From assembly GCF_014841135.1 (NCBI RefSeq), contig NZ_JACYTN010000002.1, forward strand, positions 186,001-250,000: a stretch of 64,000 bases of DNA, given 5' to 3'. Positions within the stretch are counted from its first letter, which is position 1. The number at the start of each line of letters is the position of its first letter. The notes below the pieces were generated by a model. It saw only the letters and a list, made by a program, of their open reading frames with translations. It was not told the origin of the DNA and searched no databases. Below are positions 10,634 through 19,609 of the stretch, piece by piece. A program made the position numbers and the translations under genes. Source of the stretch: Paenibacillus arenosi (GTDB taxonomy: Bacteria; Bacillota; Bacilli; Paenibacillales; Paenibacillaceae).

Positions 10634-11595
10634 AACGAATCTTCCCCTCTATCAAGCATACGCGTAGCCCAATGATTAACTGGGCCATGTCCATTTCCAA
10701 CAGCAATCGGATATTTGATCGCCATATGAATATACTGCTTTGCTTTTATGACCGAGTCAAGCACAGAATATCCCTTTGCCAAGTAAGCCGTTATCGCTGA
10801 AGATAACGTACACCCTGTCCCATGGGTTCTCATCGTATGATGTCGCGGCCCTTCAATCCACCAGCCTTCAGCACCGTCATAAAGCAAATCAGCAGAACAA
10901 TCCTTATCTGGTCCATGTCCACCTTTTACAAGCACATTTCGTGCTCCTAGATCATGCAATCGCTTAGCTGCTTCCAATTGGTTATTACGGCTATGAATGA
11001 CTATCGACGCTAGCGCAGCCGCCTCAGGGATATTAGGTGTTATAACGGTAGCAATCGGCAGCAAATGTGTTCGCAGCTGTTCAACCGCATTTTCTTCTAG
11101 GAGGACCGTCCCGCCTTTAGCAATCATAACAGGGTCAACGACAATATTAGGCCAATGAAAATTTGCCAAACGTTCAGATACAAGGTGTATGGTTCCGCCA
11201 TCTGCAAGCATCCCTGTCTTTACCGCATCTGGACGAACATCTTGTTCAAGTGCGTCAAATTGAGCTGCAATATGTGCAGCAGGAATACGGTGAACATCAT
11301 GTACACCAAGCGTATTTTGAGCCGTAAGTGCTGTTATTACACTCATACCATAGACTCCACACTCTTGAAATGTTTTAATATCAGCTTGGATACCCGCTCC
11401 ACCACTGCTATCTGATCCTGCAATAGTTGCGGCGCGAGCCGGCACCCTTAATGACTCAGCAGTTGAATGGACACTTGCAGACTCTAAAGAGGATCCCTCT
11501 TCCCTTTCCCATGGTATTTTATCAGAACTTTCCAATGCTGAGAAATAGGCTTCACCGCTCAGTGTATAGATTTGAATAGGCTGCTCAGCCCTCAT
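10612..11595 (-). CDS. thiD: HMP/HMP-phosphate kinase with N-terminal extension
   Basis: Phosphorylates hydroxymethylpyrimidine to HMP-PP. The ribokinase-like core begins near residue 55 with [20 protein letters not shown] and continues through [18 protein letters not shown] and the anion hole/catalytic motif [10 protein letters not shown]. The gene starts at an ATGA overlap with the thiG stop, which gives 327 residues, about 50 more than the usual 265-280. The first 54 residues resemble nothing I recognise, but the overlap supports translation from there. An internal non-ATG start near GTG codon 51 is the alternative. Confidence 0.92.
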   Translation of the reverse strand: MRAEQPIQIYTLSGEAYFSALESSDKIPWEREEGSSLESASVHSTAESLRVPARAATIAGSDSSGGAGIQADIKTFQECGVYGMSVITALTAQNTLGVHDVHRIPAAHIAAQFDALEQDVRPDAVKTGMLADGGTIHLVSERLANFHWPNIVVDPVMIAKGGTVLLEENAVEQLRTHLLPIATVITPNIPEAAALASIVIHSRNNQLEAAKRLHDLGARNVLVKGGHGPDKDCSADLLYDGAEGWWIEGPRHHTMRTHGTGCTLSSAITAYLAKGYSVLDSVIKAKQYIHMAIKYPIAVGNGHGPVNHWATRMLDRGEDSLCHYIKN

Positions 11596-12365
11596 GTCGG
11601 CATGCCTTCTAGTGGGCTGCTAGCTGAAGCATAGCGCTTCATGGGAATACGACCCGCTTCATACCCTAGTCTCCCAGCCTCTACCGCCCACTTCATAGCT
11701 TCGGCCATCTTGATTGGATCTTTTGCTCCTGATACGGCTGTATTTAACAATACCGCATCCGCGCCAAGCTCCATTGCCTTAGCAGCATCGCTCGGCGTTC
11801 CGATGCCGGCATCCACAATTACAGGCACCGTTGCTTGCTCAATAATGAAAGTAAGATGATGTGGATTCAACAATCCGAGTCCTGTTCCAATCGGAGATGC
11901 GCCAGGCATTACGGCATGCACGCCAAGTTCTTGTAATCTTCTGGCTAATATAACATCATCGGATATATAAGGCAGCACGATAAACCCTTCGTCCAATAAA
12001 ATCTCACAAGCACGATACGTTTCTAATGGATCAGGAAGAAGTGTTTTAGCATCACCGATGACTTCTACTTTAATCATATCGCACAGTTCAGACGCTTTTG
12101 CTAAACGAGCAATACGTACAGCTTCTTCCGCTGTAGACGCACCGGCTGTATTCGGTAAAAGTGTATACTTATTCAAATCTAAACTTTCTAAAAAGTTTGG
12201 TTGGTTCGGCTCAAATACATTCATTCTTCTTATAGCAAACGTTAGTATTTCCGTCTTAGACACTTCCACAGCCTTACGCTGGATATCAAAGTCAGGAAAC
12301 TTCCCTGTTCCTAACAGTAATCTCGATTCAAATGCATGTGGTCCGATACGTAAAGGTGATCTCAT
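11592..12365 (-). CDS. thiG: Thiazole synthase
   Basis: Builds the thiazole phosphate ring from deoxyxylulose phosphate, dehydroglycine and ThiS thiocarboxylate. It is a TIM barrel of 257 residues with [10 protein letters not shown] at the N-terminus, the imine-forming lysine in MIKVEVIGD (Lys99), [14 protein letters not shown] and the phosphate-binding [13 protein letters not shown]. It follows thiS by six bases and overlaps thiD by four. Confidence 0.96.
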   Translation of the reverse strand: MRSPLRIGPHAFESRLLLGTGKFPDFDIQRKAVEVSKTEILTFAIRRMNVFEPNQPNFLESLDLNKYTLLPNTAGASTAEEAVRIARLAKASELCDMIKVEVIGDAKTLLPDPLETYRACEILLDEGFIVLPYISDDVILARRLQELGVHAVMPGASPIGTGLGLLNPHHLTFIIEQATVPVIVDAGIGTPSDAAKAMELGADAVLLNTAVSGAKDPIKMAEAMKWAVEAGRLGYEAGRIPMKRYASASSPLEGMPT

Positions 12366-12370
12366 TATTT

Positions 12371-12574
12371 TTATCCCCCTCCAACAAAATGTACAATTTC
12401 GATCCGATCCCCATCTGACAATAGCGTTGTTTCATATGCTTGTTTGGCAATGATATTTCCATTAAGCTCAACAATTACGATTCGCTGTTCCATTTGCAAA
12501 TGACACAGCAACTGATAGATATGATTTTGTTCTTCAGAGAAATCAATTGAGTCTCCGTTTATAATCAGTTTCAT
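12371..12574 (-). CDS. thiS: Sulfur carrier protein ThiS
   Basis: A 67-residue ubiquitin-like carrier whose C-terminal glycine is adenylated and thiocarboxylated. The sequence starts MKLIINGD and ends with GGG, one more Gly than the minimal GG. The start ATG at 12574 follows a GGTGA site. The activating enzyme ThiF is not in this operon, so MoeB/ThiF must come from elsewhere in the genome. It is encoded between thiO and thiG as in Bacillus. Confidence 0.93.
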   Translation of the reverse strand: MKLIINGDSIDFSEEQNHIYQLLCHLQMEQRIVIVELNGNIIAKQAYETTLLSDGDRIEIVHFVGGG

Positions 12575-12634
12575 ATTCACCAACCTCTCTAATCGCTGCA
12601 CACTATTACCCGATTATCTATGTCAGCTATGATT

Positions 12635-13783
12635 TCAATGAACAACCTGCGGCATAGGCGTATGGCGTAGTGGATCAAAGGCACTCATCCAAGTCCAGGG
12701 CATATTCCCCGTTTGAATCCAAGAAGCGACACCAATTCCTGTAGCTGCACTTAACAATATACCGTTGCGATAATGCCCTGCCGCCAACCACAATCCTTTA
12801 ATGTGGGAAACCAGCCCGATATAGGGAAGTCCATCCGAAGTGGCTGGCCTAAGCCCCGCCCATGCAGTGACAAGCTCTGCTTCATGCAAGCTCGGAACGT
12901 ACGATATCGCATTTTGAATCAAATTCGTAATTGACCCTGCGCTTACTTTTCGATCATAGCGATATGGATGAGAAGTGGCGCCTATGTATACATGTCCTCC
13001 ACTCTTCGGAACGATATACGTTCCATTACCATACAAGATCGAATCAAATGCAGTGTCCATGCGTACAACGGCCAATTCCCCTTTAACAGGATAAAAATGA
13101 GTGCGAACATCTGTCTGATCATTAAAGCTGTTACTATCTACTCCAGCACATACAACTACATGCTCTGCAGTCCATGTCCCCTCAGTTGTTTGGACACCTC
13201 GAATAGCACTATTTTCATATATAATTTTATTTACTTCCTGGTATTCTTTAAACTGAACGTCTCTTTTTCGCGCCGCTACTATTAATGCTTCCATCAGCTT
13301 CACTGGCGAAACATGACCTTCCTGAGGTACTTCATATACACCATATATAGTAGGATTAATATATGGATACATTTCTGCTCCAGCAAGTAGATTTCGCCAA
13401 CTTATATGTCCGCCAGTTTCCACCTCTTTTGCAGCATTTTGAAGTTCTGCACCAACTAAAGTCTGTTCCTGCTGCGAATGCACAGGAATGAGTAAGCCCT
13501 TCCGCCTAAACTCCAAGTCCACTTCACTATCCAGCCATAATTGTTCTGCCCATCCAGAAAAAAGATCAAGGCTCGTATAAGCAAAATGAGCAAGATCTTT
13601 ATTGTCAAATCGCTCAGCTGTTGGTGCTAGCATACCAGCAGCAGCTCTTGATGTACCATGACTCAACTCGCCTCGCTCCAATACGGTTACCCGCATCCCA
13701 AGCTTTGCGCACTCATAAGCTACAGCGCACCCGATAACACTTCCGCCAATCACCAATACATCAGAATGTCTTGAATGGTTCAT
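12635..13783 (-). CDS. thiO: Glycine oxidase
   Basis: FAD enzyme (DAO family) that makes dehydroglycine for ThiG, using oxygen. It has the dinucleotide fold DVLVIGGSVIGCAVAYE with an unusual Ser in the first glycine motif, then LERGELSHGTSRAAAGML, VVCAGVDSN, and the C-terminal GLRPATSDGLPYIG and GHYRNGILLS that contact FAD and substrate. The ATG at 13783 follows GGGGAG; an in-frame ATG at 13825, ten bases after tenI, is an alternative giving 14 more residues. Presence of ThiO rather than ThiH fits an aerobic organism. Confidence 0.93.
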   Translation of the reverse strand: MNHSRHSDVLVIGGSVIGCAVAYECAKLGMRVTVLERGELSHGTSRAAAGMLAPTAERFDNKDLAHFAYTSLDLFSGWAEQLWLDSEVDLEFRRKGLLIPVHSQQEQTLVGAELQNAAKEVETGGHISWRNLLAGAEMYPYINPTIYGVYEVPQEGHVSPVKLMEALIVAARKRDVQFKEYQEVNKIIYENSAIRGVQTTEGTWTAEHVVVCAGVDSNSFNDQTDVRTHFYPVKGELAVVRMDTAFDSILYGNGTYIVPKSGGHVYIGATSHPYRYDRKVSAGSITNLIQNAISYVPSLHEAELVTAWAGLRPATSDGLPYIGLVSHIKGLWLAAGHYRNGILLSAATGIGVASWIQTGNMPWTWMSAFDPLRHTPMPQVVH

Positions 13784-13834
13784 GTCTCCCCATCCCTTCC
13801 ATGCTTTTCCCTTAATTATCTGCATTCATGAACA

Positions 13835-14458
13835 TCACTTTGCATGCACACTGCTGAGCAATGCTTCCCGAAAGATACGAGCAGCTACTCCAGGTGACTC
13901 TGCGTTCCAAATGCCAGACATTACAGCAACTCCTGATCCACCTGCCGCAACAACGTCCACAATATTCTCTGGTTTAATTCCACCTATCGCAATAATAGGT
14001 ACATCCACTACTTCTCGGCATGCCTGCAAACCAGCCAATCCACGTTCCGGAATCCCAGGCTTACTTGACGTATCAAACACATGACCAAACAATAAATAAT
14101 CAGCACCATCTTGTTTCGCAAGCGCAGCCTCAGCTTCGTTATGTACAGATACTCCTACCGTTAATTGTGGATATATACGTCTAACCATTTTGCAAGGTAA
14201 AGAATGATAGGCGAGTTGCACCCCTTTCGCTTGAACGGCTGCTGCAACATCACATCTGTCATTAATGATCCACTTCTGAGTAGGTATTCCGTAGTTCTTA
14301 CAGCTTTCAACTACCTCCCACAGCCTTTTCGCTGGCCATTCTTTCTGTCGGAGATGTATAAAATCTGCATAGTCTGCTATCTCAATAGCAATACGTATGA
14401 CCTCATCTACCTTTTGCATCGGTGGAGAAATTACATGTAGCCAAGGTACAATCATCAT
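13835..14458 (-). CDS. tenI: Thiazole tautomerase TenI (ThiE-like)
   Basis: A 207-residue TIM barrel related to ThiE. First gene of the operon, with GAGGAGG eight bases before the ATG. In B. subtilis TenI aromatises the ThiG product before ThiE uses it. Seen here: FIHLRQKEW in place of the ThiE QWREK-type motif, NDRCDVAAAVQAKGVQLAYHSL with the catalytic-type His, GADYLLFGHVFDTSSKPG, and the phosphate-binding AIGGIKPEN. A second thiE is at the end of the operon, so this copy is best read as TenI. Confidence 0.87.
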   Translation of the reverse strand: MMIVPWLHVISPPMQKVDEVIRIAIEIADYADFIHLRQKEWPAKRLWEVVESCKNYGIPTQKWIINDRCDVAAAVQAKGVQLAYHSLPCKMVRRIYPQLTVGVSVHNEAEAALAKQDGADYLLFGHVFDTSSKPGIPERGLAGLQACREVVDVPIIAIGGIKPENIVDVVAAGGSGVAVMSGIWNAESPGVAARIFREALLSSVHAK

Positions 14459-14534
14459 TCGTTATGCCTCCTCAAACAACAATTGCTTCTCTTTTTGTAA
14501 AAAGAATTGGAGGAAGTGGTGATGGAACGATAAG

Positions 14535-14570
14535 TAAAAAAGGACCACTCTTATAGAAAGAGTGGTCCTT
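14535..14570 (-). terminator. Leader terminator ahead of the thiamine operon
   Basis: On the minus strand a 13-base stem (AAGGACCACTCTT and complement) with a 5-base loop, then T7. It sits between the TPP riboswitch and tenI, 77 bases before the tenI start. This position is expected for an attenuator that ends transcription when TPP is bound, although it is about 240 bases from the aptamer. Confidence 0.85.
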
Positions 14571-14707
14571 GGTCTGAGCAATCCGATAGCTACAACGTAA
14601 TAAATACACGCAATAGGCACATATCTATGTCAACCACCGACGATAACGTATCTAGTTACAACGCATATCGTGCAGCTCATCATAAAGGCATACTTACATT
14701 ATGTACG

Positions 14708-14759
14708 CTTAGATCAACATATTGTAGAACTATTCTACAATACTGGGCGCTAATCTAAG
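14708..14759. repeat. Nested palindrome in the thiamine leader
   Basis: An inner perfect hairpin (9-base arms 14721-14729 and 14733-14741, loop CTA) lies inside outer arms CTTAGAT (14708) and ATCTAAG (14753). It lies between the aptamer and the leader terminator. It could be part of the expression platform or a small inserted repeat. Confidence 0.6.
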
Positions 14760-14811
14760 GATACACAAGCCTTTAAAATAGACATGTCGGTTTTATCATT
14801 CCAATCCACAC

Positions 14812-14897
14812 TTCCCTACGCTGGTATAATCCAGATCAGGTCGTTAAGAGTCCGAAGCCTATGCTTCATCTCAGCCGATAACCGGCCCCCCTAGTGT
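14812..14897 (-). ncRNA. TPP riboswitch (THI element)
   Basis: The minus strand carries the conserved parts in order: GGGG start, CTGAGA (complement of 14869-14874), the variable P3 arm, CCTGATCTGGAT (complement of 14829-14840) and ATACCAGCGTAGGGAA at the 3' end. This aptamer binds TPP and represses thiamine genes. It lies upstream of tenI-thiO-thiS-thiG-thiD-thiE. Confidence 0.96.
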
Positions 14898-14926
14898 TGG
14901 ATAGTTCTGGTATGTTTTGCTTCGTA

Positions 14927-14955
14927 AGTGTAACATGAATACGATGTTTTGGAAA
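14927..14955 (-). promoter_or_regulatory. Probable promoter of the thiamine operon
   Basis: Minus-strand TTTCCA (14955-14950), 17-base spacer, TACACT (14932-14927). The inferred start site is about 20 bases before the riboswitch. The -35 match is only fair. Confidence 0.45.
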
Positions 14956-15026
14956 GAGAGGAATCCCAATAATGGGGACACACTTAGAAATGCTAATAAA
15001 TGATTCACATTTACGTCGTCTCCCCA

Positions 15027-15998
15027 TCAATAACATCTCTTTACATAATACCCTTTACTCACAGCTTCTCGCTCGCTCGCAAAGGTTTCGACATAGGAGG
15101 AGGGTGCACAACGTTCTGGATAAGCGACCTTTACATTATTTTCAATCGAAGCAAACCATGTTTCACGCTGCAAAATTCGTGAACCTCCCAGCGCATAGTG
15201 ATTGTACGTAAATGCACCAACCTGCATCCCCTGTATGAACGACATGATACTTATATCGTTAATCGTATTATTCCACTGTTCGGTTGGTATCATCGGCATC
15301 GTAAAGAGGTACGATACCCCATTGCGTCGTGCCCACTCATTATGGTGATTGATATAGTATGCAAGTTTGTGTTGAATCGTTTGAATAATTGTCATTCGCC
15401 GCACTCCATCAAATCGCACTTCATCTTGAAGTAGCGAAAGGCTTGATTGATGCTTCAATTCATGCTGATAACCACTTATCCATGTACGTGTTGATGAATC
15501 ATACACGGTTACATAATCATCTAATGTGAAAGTGTACACGTTACCTTGTTCATCAACATAAGAATATGGCTGCACTGGCTCCCAGACATGACCAATTCTC
15601 TCGTCCCCCTGTACGGTTGCATAGCGATCATTTACATAAAAGTATGCACCATCATAACCAATGATTGTGATTGCAGGAATATAAAAAAATAAAGCTTGTT
15701 GAGCTACTACATCGTCTTCAATATCCAAATTAACATAAATAGAATGAAGTAAAGTAGTTACCGCCTGCTGTTTATTCAGAATTAGCTGTTTGTTCGATTC
15801 ATATGAATCATCCGTTGCTTTCCAAGCAGCCGTCTCTTTTAATATTTGAGACGCATCATCTACTGCATTGTTCATCCAACGATTATACTGCTCTTCTACA
15901 AATAGCTTATAGCGGTATTCGTTAACTTGCTGTCGATGCGACCAACTAAACGGAAGTATGATGCAGACAAAAAAGATGGCCCATTTAATGAGTCTCAT
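15027..15998 (-). CDS. Membrane-anchored protein of unknown function, Tad/Flp-like locus
   Basis: I do not recognise a family. The 323-residue protein has one hydrophobic segment at residues 6-20 (KWAIFFVCIILPF) and then a long polar domain, presumably outside the membrane. The domain has an alpha-helical region rich in Gln/Asn (about 25-100), a beta-type region with many Tyr and a GYDGAYFYVNDRY stretch, and a C-terminal part with two Cys (CAPS and RCY at the end). The start ATG at 15998 overlaps the end of the preceding gene by 14 bases. It is the last gene of the cluster, so a minor pilus or assembly role is inferred from position only. Confidence 0.7.
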   Translation of the reverse strand: MRLIKWAIFFVCIILPFSWSHRQQVNEYRYKLFVEEQYNRWMNNAVDDASQILKETAAWKATDDSYESNKQLILNKQQAVTTLLHSIYVNLDIEDDVVAQQALFFYIPAITIIGYDGAYFYVNDRYATVQGDERIGHVWEPVQPYSYVDEQGNVYTFTLDDYVTVYDSSTRTWISGYQHELKHQSSLSLLQDEVRFDGVRRMTIIQTIQHKLAYYINHHNEWARRNGVSYLFTMPMIPTEQWNNTINDISIMSFIQGMQVGAFTYNHYALGGSRILQRETWFASIENNVKVAYPERCAPSSYVETFASEREAVSKGYYVKRCY

Positions 15999-16536
15999 TC
16001 CGCACCATTCCTCCTATTGGTATACTAAAAGCAACTGCCGGATCTGCATCAAACGTAAGCCAACGTGTTAATCTACTTGAACGAGTCTCATCGAGCCTGT
16101 GCAGTGTAACTTGAAAGTAATCCCCTGCTTTTAAGCGGTATAAGCGAGAAGAGTCCGATAATCCCACAGATGTGTTAGGGAAGAGTTTATTCATCATGCC
16201 TTTATGATGGACCAATTGATAATGCATCATAAATTCATTTTGAAAAGAGTTATGCTGTACTGGGTCAGTATATGTAGGAACATAATGTTTCTCGTAATGC
16301 TCCATTTCAATGTCATAAACGTAACCCGTCCGATGAAGATCCTCCATTAACGATTTCCACATTTGAGGAGTAATTACACCTTTATCACGAACAGCGTCGA
16401 CATAAGCAGTGGCAACCTTCATTGCAACTAACTCACTCAGCTCATCATGACGTTGAAAAGTATCTCGTAATGGAAAAATAAACAATAGCAACATGACTAA
16501 CATTAGAGCAAGCCAGACACGCATGGCATCTACCAT
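15985..16536 (-). CDS. Small membrane-anchored protein, possibly TadE/TadF-like
   Basis: 183 residues with a single N-terminal membrane segment (residues 8-22, WLALMLVMLLLFIFP) and an outer domain with ITPQMWKSLMEDLHRTG and DIEMEHYEKHYVP. Tad loci encode pseudopilin-like TadE/TadF proteins of about this size with one N-terminal helix, and the position after the T2SF gene fits. No VEFA-type TadE motif is seen, so the assignment is an inference. GAGGTG precedes the ATG at 16536. Confidence 0.7.
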   Translation of the reverse strand: MVDAMRVWLALMLVMLLLFIFPLRDTFQRHDELSELVAMKVATAYVDAVRDKGVITPQMWKSLMEDLHRTGYVYDIEMEHYEKHYVPTYTDPVQHNSFQNEFMMHYQLVHHKGMMNKLFPNTSVGLSDSSRLYRLKAGDYFQVTLHRLDETRSSRLTRWLTFDADPAVAFSIPIGGMVRNETH

Positions 16537-16547
16537 ACACTCACCTC

Positions 16548-16928
16548 TTATCTGTATTGAATTCGAAGCAAGCGACCAGATGCATCACGGTTATGCTTAG
16601 GCACATACATACGATGAACACTTATTAAATGAACTGGCATATCCTCCAGATCCATATTTGGGTGAAATGAATAACCATCCACTTCAATGACTACGTTGGA
16701 ATCTTTCAGTTGTGTCAACATCGAAACGATATCAGCTCCTTTAGTGCTTAGTGGAGCAGTGATTTCTAGCGTCTCCTGAACCGTGCGGTCCTGTCTTCCT
16801 GAATCTAATAGCAATGCGTTCAACAATTTACTAGAGTGCTGATAGTAGTTGACGGCCATACTTAAAGCGCCTACAAATATGAGGATAGCGCAGGAAAAGG
16901 CGATAAGTTCTCGAACATTTTCGTTCAT
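16548..16928 (-). CDS. Small membrane-anchored protein of unknown function
   Basis: 126 residues. A hydrophobic stretch near residues 9-23 (IAFSCAILIFVGALSMAV) is followed by a short helical part and a small domain with NVVIEVDGYSFHPNMDL. It is preceded by AGGAG, which is 13 bases from the ATG at 16928 and only 4 bases from a TTG at 16937, so the exact start is uncertain. The size and topology resemble a pseudopilin or minor component of the Tad-like machine encoded upstream. No family recognised. Confidence 0.66.
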   Translation of the reverse strand: MNENVRELIAFSCAILIFVGALSMAVNYYQHSSKLLNALLLDSGRQDRTVQETLEITAPLSTKGADIVSMLTQLKDSNVVIEVDGYSFHPNMDLEDMPVHLISVHRMYVPKHNRDASGRLLRIQYR

Positions 16929-16991
16929 AGTGCACAATCAACTCCTGCGCATTTTTATACATCCATACACCCTTTAACTTCTACCTAATAT

Positions 16992-17462
16992 TTACTGCTG
17001 TTCAAACACAATTGCTCTTGTCACATTTGAAGTATCTACGATTAATTTGGCAAGAAATTTTCCACTTGGATTTACATATGTATCCAAAGACTCCTTCGTC
17101 GCCAGTTCAATTTTATCATTACGTGTATTATTCGAAATCTTGCCATCCGAATCAACGTTAGCTCCGTAGAACATACCAGGATTATTTGCAGCCTTGTCCT
17201 TACCTGTTTTGACCCAAATTCCAAATTGATCTTTTTGATGGAACTTACGAATCGCATTTATAACTTGTGATCCACTTACAGTTGTGTTGTCATACACTGT
17301 GAAGGATGCTTTACTTAACTCAGTCTGAATTGCTGAAAACTCATTTTGTGCTGTTTTAGTAGCTTCTTGAGCGGATACAAATAACAAGACAACTATGGTA
17401 ATTAAAGCAATCGTAAGAAATATACCTGCGGCTACTTTTAAAGCCGATTGAGCATTATTCAT
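16992..17462 (-). CDS. Pilin-like secreted or membrane protein
   Basis: 156 residues. A hydrophobic helix at about residues 7-31 (ALKVAAGIFLTIALITIVVL) starts very near the N-terminus with few charged residues before it, followed by a helix (QEATKTAQNEFSAIQTEL) and a small globular part. This topology is like type IVb pilins or pseudopilins, but there is no clear prepilin peptidase site. It may be the most abundant product, as it is the first small gene after the assembly genes and has an AAAGGGG site. No prepilin peptidase gene is in the window. Confidence 0.68.
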   Translation of the reverse strand: MNNAQSALKVAAGIFLTIALITIVVLLFVSAQEATKTAQNEFSAIQTELSKASFTVYDNTTVSGSQVINAIRKFHQKDQFGIWVKTGKDKAANNPGMFYGANVDSDGKISNNTRNDKIELATKESLDTYVNPSGKFLAKLIVDTSNVTRAIVFEQQ

Positions 17463-17512
17463 TGAACATGTCCCCTTTTGTAAATTGATTAAGTAATATT
17501 AAATAATGAAAG

Positions 17513-19609
17513 TTACAACCTCTGAATTTGGGTAAAAGAATGATGCATTTGTTGTGCACTAAGCCAAACTAAAGGAATAACAAGATACATAAATACAATC
17601 GCATACATAGGAGCAAACCCAAACCATCGACCCCAGACTGCCTTTGATTCTATTATTTTCTCTTCTTCCTGCTTGCGCATATCTTGTTCATACCACCATG
17701 ATTGCTCCGCATCATCAAATGCTTGCTTGATCGGTATTTGATCAAACGCCAGTTCCAACTGATCAACAAATCGAACAAAATCAGGATAAGGTATATCTTC
17801 CTTTAATTGCTGTAATGATTCCTCTGGACCACTGTCCCAATGAAGCAAACATCGATGAATAGCTTCTTTACAGCAAACGGAACTCCTCATCATCCAATCA
17901 AGCATCTGTTCAGAAGTCATACGCTCAAATGCACGGAGCAAAAGCGCCAATGAGTAAAAATGACTTAATTCCAGACGTATCTCCATATTACGAAGCCTCT
18001 TTTTAAAAAGAAGCATGCCCGTGGGGGTATAGTAAGCTATAACACTTAGCATAAAGGCCACCAGCAGTTCCCACCACCATAACAAACCTATCTCTTGTTC
18101 ATAAGCTAGATTCAGGAGGTGTTTGCTTAATTGCACAGCGCGCTCCGGTGTCCAGTCAGCATATGTTCGTACAGCTTGCTCTTGAACATAATGTTCTTGT
18201 TCTGCACGATTGGAAGTTTTCAATGTAGCCTCACTTACCCATTTCTTATGGAGAGCTACCTGCTCAGCGTTCCATTCAGATACTATGGACTGGCTATAAG
18301 CAGAACCGTCCCATTGTACAGTGCTTTTTGCATCACCACGTGGCAGTACTCCCCACAATGGAGAAATGGACTGCTGTTGCTGTATAACGATATGGATGAC
18401 AATTGCCATAATAATAGACAGCAGCATGATTACTGCAGCATATGCTAATCTTGTAGCGTACCACCGTTCCAGTGACAACGACTCGTTAGCATCTTTAAGA
18501 AGAAATGCATTTGCACTTAAACGTGATGAGGGTATACCTCTCATCCATCGATAAACAATTGAACGTACAATCTTTAAACGTAAAATATCAATATTTTTTC
18601 TAGCCGCTTCACTTTTAGGTTTTTCAGCAATACTTTTCCTCCATTGAAGCTGCTCTAATAACCAGTGGCTTACAATAACAGTCAAAAGAACAATTACTTG
18701 TACATACCATCCGATTCGGCTATCGTAGAATTGAGTCATATCAGGAAAATATGCTCTACCCCATTGCTCGATGGGATTTGCAAACAAGATTGGAATGACA
18801 GCAATCACTTTTAATCCCTTTAAGAATGTATCTAACCTCGTGCGCATTAGATGTTCTGACTGCATATCACGAATCATCATAGATAAGCCTTGCAAAAACG
18901 AAGAGCGATTATCCTCTTTAGGGTCACCATATTCAGCTACTAGTCGAGCTAATCGTGCAAATAAGCGATAATGACGATTCGGTGCTGCATCATCATACTT
19001 TACAAGAGCTTCATCTGTATCATACTCATAAATACAAGCAAGCAATCTCGACAGATGAGGCCGAATTAATGGTGAAGCACGTTCTAGCGCTTCTTCCACA
19101 GCGAGCTCAACCATTTGATGACGCTGATAAGCATGTCTAATTGTTGAAAAAGCCTGCGCAGATTGGCTAAGTACCTTTAATTCCGCTTGCTGAGCAAACA
19201 TTTGTATACAAAGATCATCAGCTACGCGAAGTACAAGTATAAGCATAAGAAGTGAAATCCAATCCTGTTCAAAACTAATAAATATGAATAAAATTCCACT
19301 CAGAACAATAATGATTGCCCAAAGTACAAAAGCAACTTTTTCCCTCAGTAATCGTTCATCATACCCATATATTATTAATAGCTGTTGATATACTTTTGCA
19401 CGTTTATGCTTAAATCCAACAATTCTCCCGAACCAGTAATAGCTTCGCTGTAAAAATAACTTCATTATATTTGTCTGGCGATTCTTAGATTTAAACGTAA
19501 CTTGTTTGTTCCATGGCTGCTGCATCATACGTTGAGACAATTTCCATAATAGTAACCCTATAAGCGCGAAAATAATTGCTACTAACAGTAATGAGTTAAG
19601 CGACAACAT
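17513..19609 (-). CDS. Type II secretion F-like inner membrane protein, apparent TadB-TadC fusion
   Basis: 698 residues. Predicted membrane segments occur near residues 6-23, 90-130 (two), 270-320 (two), 388-410, 515-535 and 665-690. Each half carries a soluble helical segment of the T2SF type (about 145-260 and 545-640) before a membrane pair. Standard Tad loci have two separate proteins, TadB and TadC, each about 300 residues with one such domain, so this single gene looks like both joined. It overlaps the ATPase gene by 14 bases and must be its membrane platform. The similarity is by architecture; the sequence is divergent. Confidence 0.72.
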   Translation of the reverse strand: MLSLNSLLLVAIIFALIGLLLWKLSQRMMQQPWNKQVTFKSKNRQTNIMKLFLQRSYYWFGRIVGFKHKRAKVYQQLLIIYGYDERLLREKVAFVLWAIIIVLSGILFIFISFEQDWISLLMLILVLRVADDLCIQMFAQQAELKVLSQSAQAFSTIRHAYQRHQMVELAVEEALERASPLIRPHLSRLLACIYEYDTDEALVKYDDAAPNRHYRLFARLARLVAEYGDPKEDNRSSFLQGLSMMIRDMQSEHLMRTRLDTFLKGLKVIAVIPILFANPIEQWGRAYFPDMTQFYDSRIGWYVQVIVLLTVIVSHWLLEQLQWRKSIAEKPKSEAARKNIDILRLKIVRSIVYRWMRGIPSSRLSANAFLLKDANESLSLERWYATRLAYAAVIMLLSIIMAIVIHIVIQQQQSISPLWGVLPRGDAKSTVQWDGSAYSQSIVSEWNAEQVALHKKWVSEATLKTSNRAEQEHYVQEQAVRTYADWTPERAVQLSKHLLNLAYEQEIGLLWWWELLVAFMLSVIAYYTPTGMLLFKKRLRNMEIRLELSHFYSLALLLRAFERMTSEQMLDWMMRSSVCCKEAIHRCLLHWDSGPEESLQQLKEDIPYPDFVRFVDQLELAFDQIPIKQAFDDAEQSWWYEQDMRKQEEEKIIESKAVWGRWFGFAPMYAIVFMYLVIPLVWLSAQQMHHSFTQIQRL

